Shown: positions 15,108 to 23,689 of the stretch, piece after piece | How positions within the stretch are numbered: the stretch's first letter is position 1 | Layout of the letters: each line of letters opens with the position of its first letter | NCBI RefSeq assembly: GCF_902497625.1 | Contig: NZ_CABVGX010000052.1 | Coordinates: 1-40,227, forward strand | Direction: 5' to 3' | Origin: Pseudomonas fluorescens | GTDB lineage: Bacteria > Pseudomonadota > Gammaproteobacteria > Pseudomonadales > Pseudomonadaceae | DNA length: 40,227 nucleotides | Program-made: the position numbers and the translations under genes | The notes under the pieces: model-generated | What the model saw: the letters and a program-made list of their open reading frames with translations, nothing else | Database searches by the model: none | What the model was told of the DNA's origin: nothing

Positions 15108-18100
15108 TTATCGGAGCAGCTTCTGCAACCCGTCTACTGGCACCGGCGCGCTGTGCAGATAGCCTTGATAGAAATGACACCCCAGTCCCTGCAGAAAATC
15201 CAGTTGCTCTGTCGTTTCAACACCTTCGGCGATTATTTTCAAGCCGAGGCTGCGGGCCATGGCGACGATGGCGCGGATGATTTCGGCGTCGTTGGGGTCT
15301 GTGGTGGCGTCGCGGATGAACGACTGGTCGATCTTCAGAGTGTCCACCGGCAAGCGCTTGAGGTAGGTCAGTGAGGAGTATCCGGTGCCGAAATCATCCA
15401 TGGCGAAGCTGACGCCGAGTTTTTTCAGGCGGCGCATTTTGCCGATGGTGTCGTCCAGGTTCTGAATGACGATGCCTTCAGTGATCTCCAGTTTCAGCAA
15501 CGAATAGGGCAGGCCGTGGCTGCTGAGGCTGTGCTCGATGCGTTCGACGAAATCGTTCTGACGAAACTGGCGCGGGCTGATGTTCACGCACAGGCTGAAA
15601 TCCAGTGGATCGATCAGGTCTTGCTCGATCAAGTGTTTGAAGGCATTGCAGGCCTCATCGACGATCCAGGTGCCGACCTCCAGAATCAGTCCGCTGTCTT
15701 CGAGCACCTTGATGAATTCATGGGGCGATTGCGCGCCAAGCTCGGGGTGATTCCAGCGCACCAACGCTTCGGCGCCGACAATCCGGCCATCGCGAGCATC
15801 AATCTGAGGCTGGTAATGCACGCGGAATTCGCCGCGGGAGAGGGCCAGGCGCAAGTCGGTTTCCATGCGCAGGCGCTCGCTCGCAGCTTTCTGCATGGCG
15901 TTGTGGTACATCTGCGCGGTATTGCGACCCGAGTCCTTGGCGCGATACAGCGCGATGTCCGCTCGCTTGAGCAGATCGGTCGGGGTCGAACCATGATCGG
16001 GAATCAGCGCGATGCCGATACTCGGCGTCACTTGCAAACGCTGACCGTCCAGGAACATCGGTTCCGAGAGCAGTTCGCGTAGGGTGTCTGCCAGTTCCAG
16101 CACCTGATCACTGACTTCGTTGCGCGACCCTTCCAGAGCACTGAGCAGTACCACGAATTCGTCGCCACCGAGTCGCGCCACGGTGTCTTCCATGCGCACG
16201 CTCGCCTCGAGGCGCGCGGTAATGATTTTCAGCACTGTGTCGCCCACGGGGTGACCCAGTGAGTCGTTGATGTGCTTGAAGTGGTCGAGATCGAGAAACA
16301 TTAATGCGCCGCGCAGATTATGCCGTTTCAACAGCGCGATCTGCTGGCTCAGGCGATCCATCAGCAGCGCGCGGTTGGGCAGGTTGGTCAGCGGATCGTG
16401 ATAAGCCAGATGACGAATCTGCGCCTCGGCATTTTTCAGCAGGCTGACGTCCCGCGCGGTTAATAACAGGCAGGCGTTTTCATTGAGTGTGATCGGTTCC
16501 ACCGACACTTCGACGGTCAACAGGTCGCCACGCTTGTTGTGCGCGAGCATTTCCTGGTGATGCACACGGCCTTTGAGTTGCAGCTCGGCCAGCAGCGCCG
16601 AACGCTGTTTTTCGTCGGCCCAGATGCCGACCTGATGCACCGTGCGCCCCAGCACCTCGTCTGCGCGATAGCCCGTCAGGCGACAGAAACCATCGTTGAC
16701 TTCCAGATAGCGTCCGGTGTCGCGTTCGGTGATGGTGATGGCGTCGGGGCTTGAGTGGAAAGCTTTGGCGAACTTCTCTTCGCTGGCCTTGAGCGCAGCC
16801 TCGAAGCGCTGCTGCTGGGTGATGTCGCGCAAGGTGGTGACGATGCATGGCTGGTCGCCGACGCTGATCTGTCGGCTGGAAATCACGCAGGTCAACACTT
16901 GGCCATCCTTGTGCTGAACGTGGATGGCGACATTGTTCAGGCCCTGTTCGCGGATGACCTGTTCGATGCGCCGCAGGCTTTTCGCCGATGCGTCCCACAG
17001 GCCGATTTCGTCGGCGCTGCGACCGATCACTTCGGTGGTGCTCCAGCCGAAAGTCTGGGAAAAACTCGAATTGATCTCGATGAATTGGCCAGTGTCCTGC
17101 TGCGTCACGCAGATCGGGTCCGGGCTGACCTGAAACAGCGTGGCGAACTTCTCTTCAGAGGCGACCAGTTTCTGCTCGCGCTCCACTTGATCGGTGATGT
17201 CCAGCAACGTGCCGGCCATGCGCAATGGGACGCCGTCGTCGTCGCGATACAGGCGCGCGCGGCTTTCCAGATAGCGCGAACTGCCATCGGGCAACTGCAC
17301 GCGGTAGGTTAATTGATAGTTGCCGGCCGGACCCTCGCGCAGGCTGCGATAAGCATCGCGCATGCTCTCGCGTTCCTCACCGGGGACCCCCTCGAAAAAC
17401 GCTTCGAACGATTCATGAAAAGGTTTGGCTTCAAGGCCATGCAATTGCGCGGCCCGCGCCGAGCCGTAGAGCATGCCGCTGGGAATGTGCCAGTCCCAGG
17501 TGCCCAACTGCGCCGAATTCAGCGCCAGGTCGAGGCGCTCCTGGCTGTCCTTGAGCGCATGTTCGGCGACCTTGCGCTCAGTGGTGTCGAGGAACGTGCT
17601 GAGTAAGTATGGCTGGCCTTCAAGTTCGACTTTCTGTGCGCTGAGAATGCCGTCGTGGATCTGCCCGTTGCTGGCACGAAACTGCACTTCCATGCTGGTC
17701 AACTCACCCTTGGCCTTGGTGGCAATGACCAGCGCCGCCCGTTGTTCCGGGTGCACCCACAGGCCGAGTTCGAGCGTGGTGCGACCGATCGCATCCTGCA
17801 CCGGCCAGCCGAACAGGCTTTCGAAATACTGATTGGCCTCGCTGATCAGGCCGTCTTCCTGGCGGGTCAGCAAGACCATGTTCGGGCACAGATGAAACAG
17901 CGTCGCAAAGCGTTTTTCCGAGCTGCTCAGCGCCTGTTCGCGCTGGCGCTGATGGGTGATTTCGCGGATCACGCCGATCATCCGCGGACGCCCGTGTTTG
18001 TCCGGCAGCAAGCTGCCGCTGATCTCCAGCCAGTGCAGGCTGCCGTCGGGCCAGCGAATGCGGTGATGCATCGCCTGTGCCAGTGGCGCCCCGGCAATCA

Positions 18101-18386
18101 CCGCGTGGAACGCGCGCACCGTCTTTGCGCGGTCTTCGGGGGGCAGCAGGTCGAGGTATTCCAGATCCTTGGGCAACGGTTGGCGCGGATCGAAGCCGAA
18201 TAAAGCCTGGGTGCCCCGTGACCAACTGATCTGCCCGCGCTCGATGTCCCAATACCAGGCACCCAGACGCGCGCCGTTGAGGGCGGCCAGCAATTGCGGG
18301 GCACTTTCCCAGCTCTGTTCGGAGTGTCGCGGGTCGATGGCCTGGATGCGGGGCATCGGCGGCGTACGGTCAAACGATTTCGGCAT
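15108..18386 (-). CDS. Multi-PAS GGDEF-EAL cyclic-di-GMP signalling protein
   Basis: A 1092-residue protein with about five PAS/PAC sensor repeats (roughly residues 25-655; three start with the shared pattern EKFA-LF--SPD), then GGDEF, then EAL. GGDEF is intact at 740-744, and the I-site RMED lies exactly five residues before it, so synthesis with product inhibition is possible. EAL is intact at 873-875, with later motifs NISPRQF, DDFGTGYSSL and AEGVET kept, so hydrolysis is possible too. There are no membrane segments or signal peptide, suggesting a cytosolic sensor, perhaps of redox or a small ligand through PAS. Start ATG 18386 has a weak AAGG site. It follows the LysR gene by 69 bases on the same strand. 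Net activity cannot be told from sequence. Confidence 0.93.
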   Translation of the reverse strand: MPKSFDRTPPMPRIQAIDPRHSEQSWESAPQLLAALNGARLGAWYWDIERGQISWSRGTQALFGFDPRQPLPKDLEYLDLLPPEDRAKTVRAFHAVIAGAPLAQAMHHRIRWPDGSLHWLEISGSLLPDKHGRPRMIGVIREITHQRQREQALSSSEKRFATLFHLCPNMVLLTRQEDGLISEANQYFESLFGWPVQDAIGRTTLELGLWVHPEQRAALVIATKAKGELTSMEVQFRASNGQIHDGILSAQKVELEGQPYLLSTFLDTTERKVAEHALKDSQERLDLALNSAQLGTWDWHIPSGMLYGSARAAQLHGLEAKPFHESFEAFFEGVPGEERESMRDAYRSLREGPAGNYQLTYRVQLPDGSSRYLESRARLYRDDDGVPLRMAGTLLDITDQVEREQKLVASEEKFATLFQVSPDPICVTQQDTGQFIEINSSFSQTFGWSTTEVIGRSADEIGLWDASAKSLRRIEQVIREQGLNNVAIHVQHKDGQVLTCVISSRQISVGDQPCIVTTLRDITQQQRFEAALKASEEKFAKAFHSSPDAITITERDTGRYLEVNDGFCRLTGYRADEVLGRTVHQVGIWADEKQRSALLAELQLKGRVHHQEMLAHNKRGDLLTVEVSVEPITLNENACLLLTARDVSLLKNAEAQIRHLAYHDPLTNLPNRALLMDRLSQQIALLKRHNLRGALMFLDLDHFKHINDSLGHPVGDTVLKIITARLEASVRMEDTVARLGGDEFVVLLSALEGSRNEVSDQVLELADTLRELLSEPMFLDGQRLQVTPSIGIALIPDHGSTPTDLLKRADIALYRAKDSGRNTAQMYHNAMQKAASERLRMETDLRLALSRGEFRVHYQPQIDARDGRIVGAEALVRWNHPELGAQSPHEFIKVLEDSGLILEVGTWIVDEACNAFKHLIEQDLIDPLDFSLCVNISPRQFRQNDFVERIEHSLSSHGLPYSLLKLEITEGIVIQNLDDTIGKMRRLKKLGVSFAMDDFGTGYSSLTYLKRLPVDTLKIDQSFIRDATTDPNDAEIIRAIVAMARSLGLKIIAEGVETTEQLDFLQGLGCHFYQGYLHSAPVPVDGLQKLLR

Positions 18387-18455
18387 TGGCTACGAGCCTT
18401 GAACTGATTGAGACGTGAGTGACCGGGAATCCTGGCTCTATAGGAGTAGCACAAC

Positions 18456-19346
18456 TCAGCCTTTAGTCCCTGGCAGATCGATTTGCGCATCCAGCAAAGC
18501 CATAAAGGCTTTCGCAGCGTTCGACAGCGTCCGTTCGGTGTGTACGATATAGCCTAGCTGGCGAGTGAGCTGTATGCCCGGCAATGGAATGCTTGCGACC
18601 TGATCGTCGAGCATCGTGCGCGGCAGCACGCTCCAGGCGAGGCCGATGGAGACCATCATCTTTATGGTTTCCAGGTAATTGGTACTCATGGCGATGTTCG
18701 GCGTCAGCCCCTGGGCTTCGAACAGGCGCTGGACGATATGGTGAGTAAAGGTGTTGCCGCCGGGAAACACGGCGGGGTGCAGCGCGATGTCGGCCAGGCT
18801 GACCGCACCGTTGCTGATCAACGAATGTTCAGGGGCAACTACAAAATCCAGCGGGTCGTCCCACACCGGCGTGGCCTTGACCAGATTGTGCGGTTCGGGC
18901 GCCAGGGTGATTACCGCCAGTTCCGCACGGCCGTGGAGGATTTCCTCGTAGGCTACTTCCGAATCAAGGAATTGAATATCCAGCGCGACCTGTGGGTATT
19001 GGCGAGTGAAGGCGCGTAATACCGGCGGCAAACGGTGCAGGCCGATGTGGTGACTGGTGGCCAGGGTCAGGCGGCCGGTCACTTCACCGGTCAAATTGGT
19101 CAGCGCCCGCCGCGTATCGTCCAGTACATTGAGAATCTGGTAAGCCCGGGGCAGCAAGGCGCGTCCAGCCTCGGTCAGGCCGACCTCACGGCCCAATCGA
19201 TCGAACAGTCGTACCTTCAATTGCTGCTCAAGCCCGGCGATGCGCTTGCTGATGGCCGGCTGCGTCAGGTGCAGTCGTTCACCCGCGCCGGAGAAGCTGC
19301 CGGTTTCGGCGATGGCAATGAAGGCGTTGAGATTGGCGAGGTCCAT
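18456..19346 (-). CDS. LysR-family transcriptional regulator, divergent from leuC
   Basis: A 296-residue LysR regulator. The winged helix-turn-helix occupies about residues 1-60 (MDLANLNAFIAIAETGSFSG, HLTQPAISKRIAGLE), followed by a two-lobed effector domain from about 90. GGAA lies 6 bases before ATG 19346. It faces leuC across 146 bases, the classic arrangement for a LysR activator of the neighbouring biosynthetic gene. Control of leuCDB by a leucine-pathway intermediate is therefore a fair inference but not shown. The PAS-GGDEF-EAL gene lies just downstream and may be transcribed with it. Confidence 0.92.
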   Translation of the reverse strand: MDLANLNAFIAIAETGSFSGAGERLHLTQPAISKRIAGLEQQLKVRLFDRLGREVGLTEAGRALLPRAYQILNVLDDTRRALTNLTGEVTGRLTLATSHHIGLHRLPPVLRAFTRQYPQVALDIQFLDSEVAYEEILHGRAELAVITLAPEPHNLVKATPVWDDPLDFVVAPEHSLISNGAVSLADIALHPAVFPGGNTFTHHIVQRLFEAQGLTPNIAMSTNYLETIKMMVSIGLAWSVLPRTMLDDQVASIPLPGIQLTRQLGYIVHTERTLSNAAKAFMALLDAQIDLPGTKG

Positions 19347-19361
19347 TTGTATTCCAGTTGG

Positions 19362-19416
19362 TTATCCAAAGCATAAAAAATATGAATTTGAGTTATTTAA
19401 TGTAACCCCCTAGGAT
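19362..19416 (+). promoter_or_regulatory. leuC promoter and candidate LysR binding sites
   Basis: TTGAGT (19388-19393), a 17-base spacer and TAGGAT (19411-19416) form a moderate sigma-70 promoter, about 4 of 6 matches in each box, as expected for an activator-dependent gene. Just upstream lie two symmetric AT-rich sites, TTATCCAAAGCATAA (19362-19376) and CATAAAAAATATG (19372-19384), which may bind the divergent LysR protein. Confidence 0.5.
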
Positions 19417-19492
19417 CGACCTCACAAGCCAAAGGGTTATTGAGCTTCTCGAAGCCCGGGGCATAGAAATACGCTGATGAGGAAAACGTCTG

Positions 19493-20911
19493 ATGGCCGG
19501 CAAAACGCTCTACGACAAGCTCTGGGATTCGCATTTGGTCAAACAGCGCGACGATGGCTCTGCGCTGATCTACATCGATCGTCACATCATTCATGAAGTG
19601 ACGTCGCCGCAAGCCTTCGAAGGCCTGCGCATTGCCGGGCGCAAGCCGTGGCGCATCGATGCCAACATCGCGACCCCGGATCACAACGTACCGACGACGC
19701 CGGAGCGCAAGGGCGGCATCGAAGCCATTGCCGATCAGGTCTCGCGTTTGCAGGTTCAGACCCTTGACGACAACTGCGATGAATACGGCATTGTCGAATT
19801 CAAGATGAATGACATTCGCCAGGGCATCGTCCACGTCATCGGCCCGGAGCAGGGCGCGACCTTGCCGGGCATGACCGTGGTCTGCGGCGATTCCCACACC
19901 TCGACCCACGGCGCATTTGGCGCGCTGGCTCACGGTATCGGCACCTCCGAGGTCGAGCATGTGCTCGCCACGCAGTGCCTGGTCGCCAAGAAAATGAAGA
20001 ACATGCTGGTCTCGGTCGAAGGCCGGTTGCCGTTCGGTGTGACCGCCAAGGACATCGTCCTCGCGGTGATCGGCAAGATCGGCACGGCCGGCGGTAATGG
20101 CCACGCGATCGAATTCGCCGGCAGCGCGATTCGCGATCTCTCCGTCGAAGGGCGCATGACCATCTGCAACATGTCTATCGAGGCCGGCGCTCGCGTCGGT
20201 CTGGTGGCAGCAGATGAAAAAACCGTGGCCTACGTCAAGGGCCGTCCGTTCGCCCCGAAAGGCGCGGAGTGGGATCTGGCTGTCGAGGCCTGGAAGGAGC
20301 TGGTGTCCGACGCGGACGCGAATTTCGACACCGTGGTCGAGCTCGACGCCACGCAGATCAAGCCACAAGTCAGCTGGGGCACCTCGCCCGAGATGGTCCT
20401 GGCTGTCGACCAGAATGTGCCCGACCCTGCGAAGGAAATGGACTTGGTCAAACGCGATTCGATCGTGCGCGCCTTGAAGTACATGGGCTTGACCGCCAAT
20501 CAGGCGATCACCGATATCCAGTTGGACCGCGTATTCATCGGTTCCTGCACCAACTCGCGGATCGAAGATTTGCGCGCCGCCGCGGTGATCGCCAAAGGTC
20601 GCAAAGTTGCCTCGACGATCAAACAGGCGATCGTGGTGCCGGGCTCGGGCCTGGTCAAAGCGCAGGCGGAATCCGAGGGTCTCGACAAGATTTTCCTCGA
20701 AGCCGGTTTTGAATGGCGCGAGCCGGGGTGCTCGATGTGCCTGGCGATGAATCCGGACCGTTTGGAGTCAGGCGAGCATTGCGCGTCCACCTCGAACCGC
20801 AACTTCGAAGGTCGTCAGGGCGCCGGTGGCCGTACCCACCTGGTGAGCCCGGCCATGGCCGCCGCCGCCGCCGTGAATGGTCGTTTTGTCGATGTTCGTG
20901 AATTGATCTAA
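19493..20911 (+). CDS. leuC: 3-isopropylmalate dehydratase large subunit
   Basis: The 472-residue large subunit of isopropylmalate isomerase, converting 2-isopropylmalate to 3-isopropylmalate in leucine synthesis. It is aconitase-like: the three Fe4S4 ligands are C352 in GSCTNSR and C413 and C416 in PGCSMCLAMN. Other family motifs are VVCGDSHTSTHGAFG and the C-terminal SNRNFEGRQG. Length is normal. GAGG precedes ATG 19493. leuD begins 11 bases after its stop, with AAGGAG in the gap, so the two subunits are co-translated. Confidence 0.98.
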   Translation: MAGKTLYDKLWDSHLVKQRDDGSALIYIDRHIIHEVTSPQAFEGLRIAGRKPWRIDANIATPDHNVPTTPERKGGIEAIADQVSRLQVQTLDDNCDEYGIVEFKMNDIRQGIVHVIGPEQGATLPGMTVVCGDSHTSTHGAFGALAHGIGTSEVEHVLATQCLVAKKMKNMLVSVEGRLPFGVTAKDIVLAVIGKIGTAGGNGHAIEFAGSAIRDLSVEGRMTICNMSIEAGARVGLVAADEKTVAYVKGRPFAPKGAEWDLAVEAWKELVSDADANFDTVVELDATQIKPQVSWGTSPEMVLAVDQNVPDPAKEMDLVKRDSIVRALKYMGLTANQAITDIQLDRVFIGSCTNSRIEDLRAAAVIAKGRKVASTIKQAIVVPGSGLVKAQAESEGLDKIFLEAGFEWREPGCSMCLAMNPDRLESGEHCASTSNRNFEGRQGAGGRTHLVSPAMAAAAAVNGRFVDVRELI

Positions 20912-20922
20912 AGGAGCGCAGC

Positions 20923-21567
20923 ATGAAAGCTTTTACCCAGCACACTGGACTTGTCGCGCCTCTGGATCGTGCCAACGTCGACACCGACCAGATCATCCCC
21001 AAGCAGTTTCTGAAGTCGATCAAGCGCACCGGTTTCGGTCCTAACCTGTTCGATGAGTGGCGTTATCTGGATGTCGGGCAGCCGTATCAGGACAACTCCA
21101 AGCGCCCGTTGAACAAGGATTTCGTCCTCAACGCCGAGCGTTATCAAGGCGCCAGCGTGTTGCTGGCGCGGGAAAACTTCGGTTGCGGTTCCAGCCGTGA
21201 ACACGCGCCATGGGCCTTGGAAGAATACGGTTTCCGCAGCATCATCGCGCCGAGTTATGCCGACATCTTCTTCAACAACAGCTTCAAGAACGGCTTGTTG
21301 CCGATCATCTTGGGCGACGCTGAAGTCGATGAATTGTTTAAGCAGGTTGAGGCCGAACCGGGCTATCAATTGCAGGTAGATCTGCAGGCGCAAACCGTGA
21401 CCCGTCCGGATGGCAAGGTGTACAGCTTCGAGATCGATGCGTTCCGCAAGCACTGCCTGTTGAATGGTCTGGACGATATCGGCCTGACCTTGCAGGACGG
21501 TGATGCGATTGCGACGTTTGAGGCCAAGCATCGGGTTAGTCAGCCGTGGTTGTTCCGCGACGCATAA
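20923..21567 (+). CDS. leuD: 3-isopropylmalate dehydratase small subunit
   Basis: The 214-residue swivel domain subunit that completes the LeuC active site. It shows the conserved start GLVAPLDRANVDTDQIIPKQ, the substrate-contact loop ENFGCGSSREHAPWAL, and SYADIFFNNSFKNGLLPI. Length is normal for the proteobacterial two-subunit enzyme. AAGGAG lies 7 bases before the ATG. A REPIN follows, before the methyltransferase. Confidence 0.97.
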   Translation: MKAFTQHTGLVAPLDRANVDTDQIIPKQFLKSIKRTGFGPNLFDEWRYLDVGQPYQDNSKRPLNKDFVLNAERYQGASVLLARENFGCGSSREHAPWALEEYGFRSIIAPSYADIFFNNSFKNGLLPIILGDAEVDELFKQVEAEPGYQLQVDLQAQTVTRPDGKVYSFEIDAFRKHCLLNGLDDIGLTLQDGDAIATFEAKHRVSQPWLFRDA

Positions 21568-21590
21568 TGATTCGAGATTGATGTAGTCAG

Positions 21591-21677
21591 GGCCGGCCCC
21601 TTCGCGAGCAGGCTCGCTCCCACCTTTGAAATGCATTCCAAGTGTGGGAGCGAGCCTGCTCGCGAAGGGGCCAGCCC
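21591..21677. repeat. REPIN, GTGGGAGCGAGCCTGCTCGCG family
   Basis: A near-perfect long inverted repeat: the reverse half GCGAGCAGGCTCGCTCCCAC and the forward half GTGGGAGCGAGCCTGCTCGC, both flanked by GGCC/GGGGCC extensions. The loop is about 20 bases. It lies within the leu cluster, 24 bases after leuD. An open frame runs through the forward half into the methyltransferase and can mislead start calling. Confidence 0.9.
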
Positions 21678-21703
21678 AAACAACACAAATACAGGATGTG
21701 ACC

Positions 21704-22477
21704 ATGACCAGCACCGCCCAACACACCCAGGTCGTCCAGAAGCAATTTGGTGAACAGGCCACCGCCTATCTGAGCAGCGCCGTGCACGCTCAGGGCACCG
21801 AATTCGCACTGTTACAGGCAGAGCTGGCCGGGCAGGGCAGTGCCCGTGTGCTGGACCTGGGTTGCGGCGCCGGCCACGTCAGTTTTCACGTCGCCGCGCT
21901 GGTCAAGGAAGTGGTCGCCTACGATTTGTCGCAACAAATGCTTGATGTCGTCGCAGCGGCCGCAGTGGATCGTGATCTGGCTAACATCAGCACCGTTCAC
22001 GGCGCCGCTGAGCGCCTGCCGTTTGCCGACGGTGAATTCGACTTCGTCTTCAGCCGTTATTCGGCGCACCATTGGAGCGATCTCGGACTGGCCCTGCGCG
22101 AAGTGCGTCGGGTGCTGAAACCGGGCGGTGTAGCGGCGTTCATCGATGTGTTGTCGCCGGGCAGTCCCCTGTTCGACACTTATCTGCAGAGTGTCGAAGT
22201 GCTGCGCGACACCAGCCACGTGCGTGATTATTCTGCCGGCGAGTGGTTGCGCCAGGTCAGTGAAGCGGGGTTGCATACCCGCAGCACCGCGCGTCAACGG
22301 CTGCGTCTGGAGTTCAGCTCGTGGGTCGAGCGCATGCGCACGCCAGCGGTGATGCGCGCGGCGATTCGCGAGTTGCAGCAATCGATGGGCAACGAAGTGC
22401 GCGATTATTTTGAGATTGAGGCCGATGGCTCGTTCAGTACAGATGTGATCGTGCTCTGGGCTGAAAAACAGTTTTAG
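21704..22477 (+). CDS. Class I SAM-dependent methyltransferase (UbiE-like)
   Basis: A 257-residue class I methyltransferase. Motif I is VLDLGCGAGHVSF at about residues 49-61, with acidic motif II ending in VVAYDLS, AAERLPFADGEFDFVFS as motif III and VRRVLKPGGVAAF as motif IV. This pattern is like UbiE and small-molecule methyltransferases. ATG 21704 has AGGA 8 bases upstream; an upstream in-frame ATG at 21626 lies inside the REPIN and is unlikely. It sits between leuD and leuB on the same strand, an order I recall from other pseudomonads, but no leucine step needs methylation. Substrate unknown. Confidence 0.88.
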   Translation: MTSTAQHTQVVQKQFGEQATAYLSSAVHAQGTEFALLQAELAGQGSARVLDLGCGAGHVSFHVAALVKEVVAYDLSQQMLDVVAAAAVDRDLANISTVHGAAERLPFADGEFDFVFSRYSAHHWSDLGLALREVRRVLKPGGVAAFIDVLSPGSPLFDTYLQSVEVLRDTSHVRDYSAGEWLRQVSEAGLHTRSTARQRLRLEFSSWVERMRTPAVMRAAIRELQQSMGNEVRDYFEIEADGSFSTDVIVLWAEKQF

Positions 22478-22540
22478 AACCACAAGAATTTTTCCGGGCG
22501 CGTCAGTTCATGACGCACCGACTGAAGACATGAGGAACGC

Positions 22541-23623
22541 ATGAGCAAGCAGATTCTGATTCTCCCGGGCGACGGTATTGGTCCGGAAATCATGGCCGAA
22601 GCGGTCAAAGTGCTGGAACTGGCGAACGACAAGTACAGCCTCGGTTTCGAGCTCAGCCACGACGTGATCGGTGGCGCCGCCATCGACAGGCACGGCGTAC
22701 CGCTGGCCGATGAAACCCTCGATCGCGCCCGTGCCGCCGACGCCGTGCTGCTGGGCGCCGTGGGCGGTCCGAAATGGGACACCATCGAGCGCGACATCCG
22801 CCCGGAGCGTGGTCTGCTGAAGATCCGTGCGCAACTGGGCCTGTTCGGCAACCTGCGTCCGGCCATCCTTTATCCGCAACTCGCCGAAGCGTCGAGCCTG
22901 AAACCGGAAATCGTTGCCGGCCTGGATATTCTGATCGTCCGTGAGCTGACCGGCGGCATCTACTTCGGCGCGCCACGCGGCACCCGCACCCTGGAAAACG
23001 GTGAGCGTCAGGCTTACGACACGCTGCCGTACAGCGAAAGCGAAATCCGCCGGATCGCCCGTGTCGGTTTCGATATGGCCCGGGTGCGCGGCAAGAAAGT
23101 CTGCTCGGTCGACAAGGCCAACGTACTGGCGTCCAGCCAATTGTGGCGCGAGATCGTCGAGCAAGTGGCCAAGGACTACCCGGACGTCGAACTCAGTCAC
23201 ATGTATGTCGACAACGCCGCCATGCAGCTGGTGCGCGCGCCGAAGCAGTTCGATGTGATCGTCACCGACAACCTGTTTGGCGACATCCTGTCCGACCAGG
23301 CGTCGATGCTCACCGGTTCCATCGGCATGCTGCCGTCGGCCTCGCTGGATGCCAACAACAAAGGCATGTACGAGCCGTGCCACGGTTCCGCGCCGGACAT
23401 CGCAGGGCAAGGCATTGCCAACCCGCTGGCGACCATTTTGTCGGTTTCGATGATGCTGCGTTACAGCTTCAACCAGCAGGACGCGGCGGATGCCATCGAG
23501 AAAGCCGTGAGCCTGGTGCTGGATCAGGGCCTGCGCACCGGTGATATCTGGTCGACCGGTTGCACTAAAGTCGGTACGCAGGAAATGGGCGACGCAGTAG
23601 TCGCCGCGCTGCGGAATCTGTAA
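22541..23623 (+). CDS. leuB: 3-isopropylmalate dehydrogenase
   Basis: A 360-residue NAD-dependent beta-decarboxylating dehydrogenase that oxidises 3-isopropylmalate to the direct precursor of leucine's keto acid. Markers: ILPGDGIGPEIMAEAVKVLE at the N-terminus, the substrate Arg segment RPERGLLKIRAQLGLFGNLRP, the catalytic Tyr in FGAPRGTRTLENGERQAYDT, the Lys in SVDKANVL, the metal-binding VTDNLFGDILSDQASMLTGS, and the NAD loop HGSAPDIAGQGIANP. AGGA lies about 5 bases before the ATG. It completes leuCDB. Confidence 0.98.
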   Translation: MSKQILILPGDGIGPEIMAEAVKVLELANDKYSLGFELSHDVIGGAAIDRHGVPLADETLDRARAADAVLLGAVGGPKWDTIERDIRPERGLLKIRAQLGLFGNLRPAILYPQLAEASSLKPEIVAGLDILIVRELTGGIYFGAPRGTRTLENGERQAYDTLPYSESEIRRIARVGFDMARVRGKKVCSVDKANVLASSQLWREIVEQVAKDYPDVELSHMYVDNAAMQLVRAPKQFDVIVTDNLFGDILSDQASMLTGSIGMLPSASLDANNKGMYEPCHGSAPDIAGQGIANPLATILSVSMMLRYSFNQQDAADAIEKAVSLVLDQGLRTGDIWSTGCTKVGTQEMGDAVVAALRNL

Positions 23624-23629
23624 TCTCTC

Positions 23630-23671
23630 GGGCCCGCTGCGAAATTCAGTACAAGGCAGCGGCCCACTTTT
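23630..23671 (+). terminator. Hairpin between leuB and asd, possible weak terminator or attenuator
   Basis: GGGCCCGCTGC (23630-23640) pairs with GCAGCGGCCC (23656-23665), with one extra C bulged, and is followed by ACTTTT. The T run is short, so it would give partial termination at most, setting asd apart from leuB. Confidence 0.45.
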
Positions 23672-23689
23672 CAAGAAGGTGTAGTTGCG

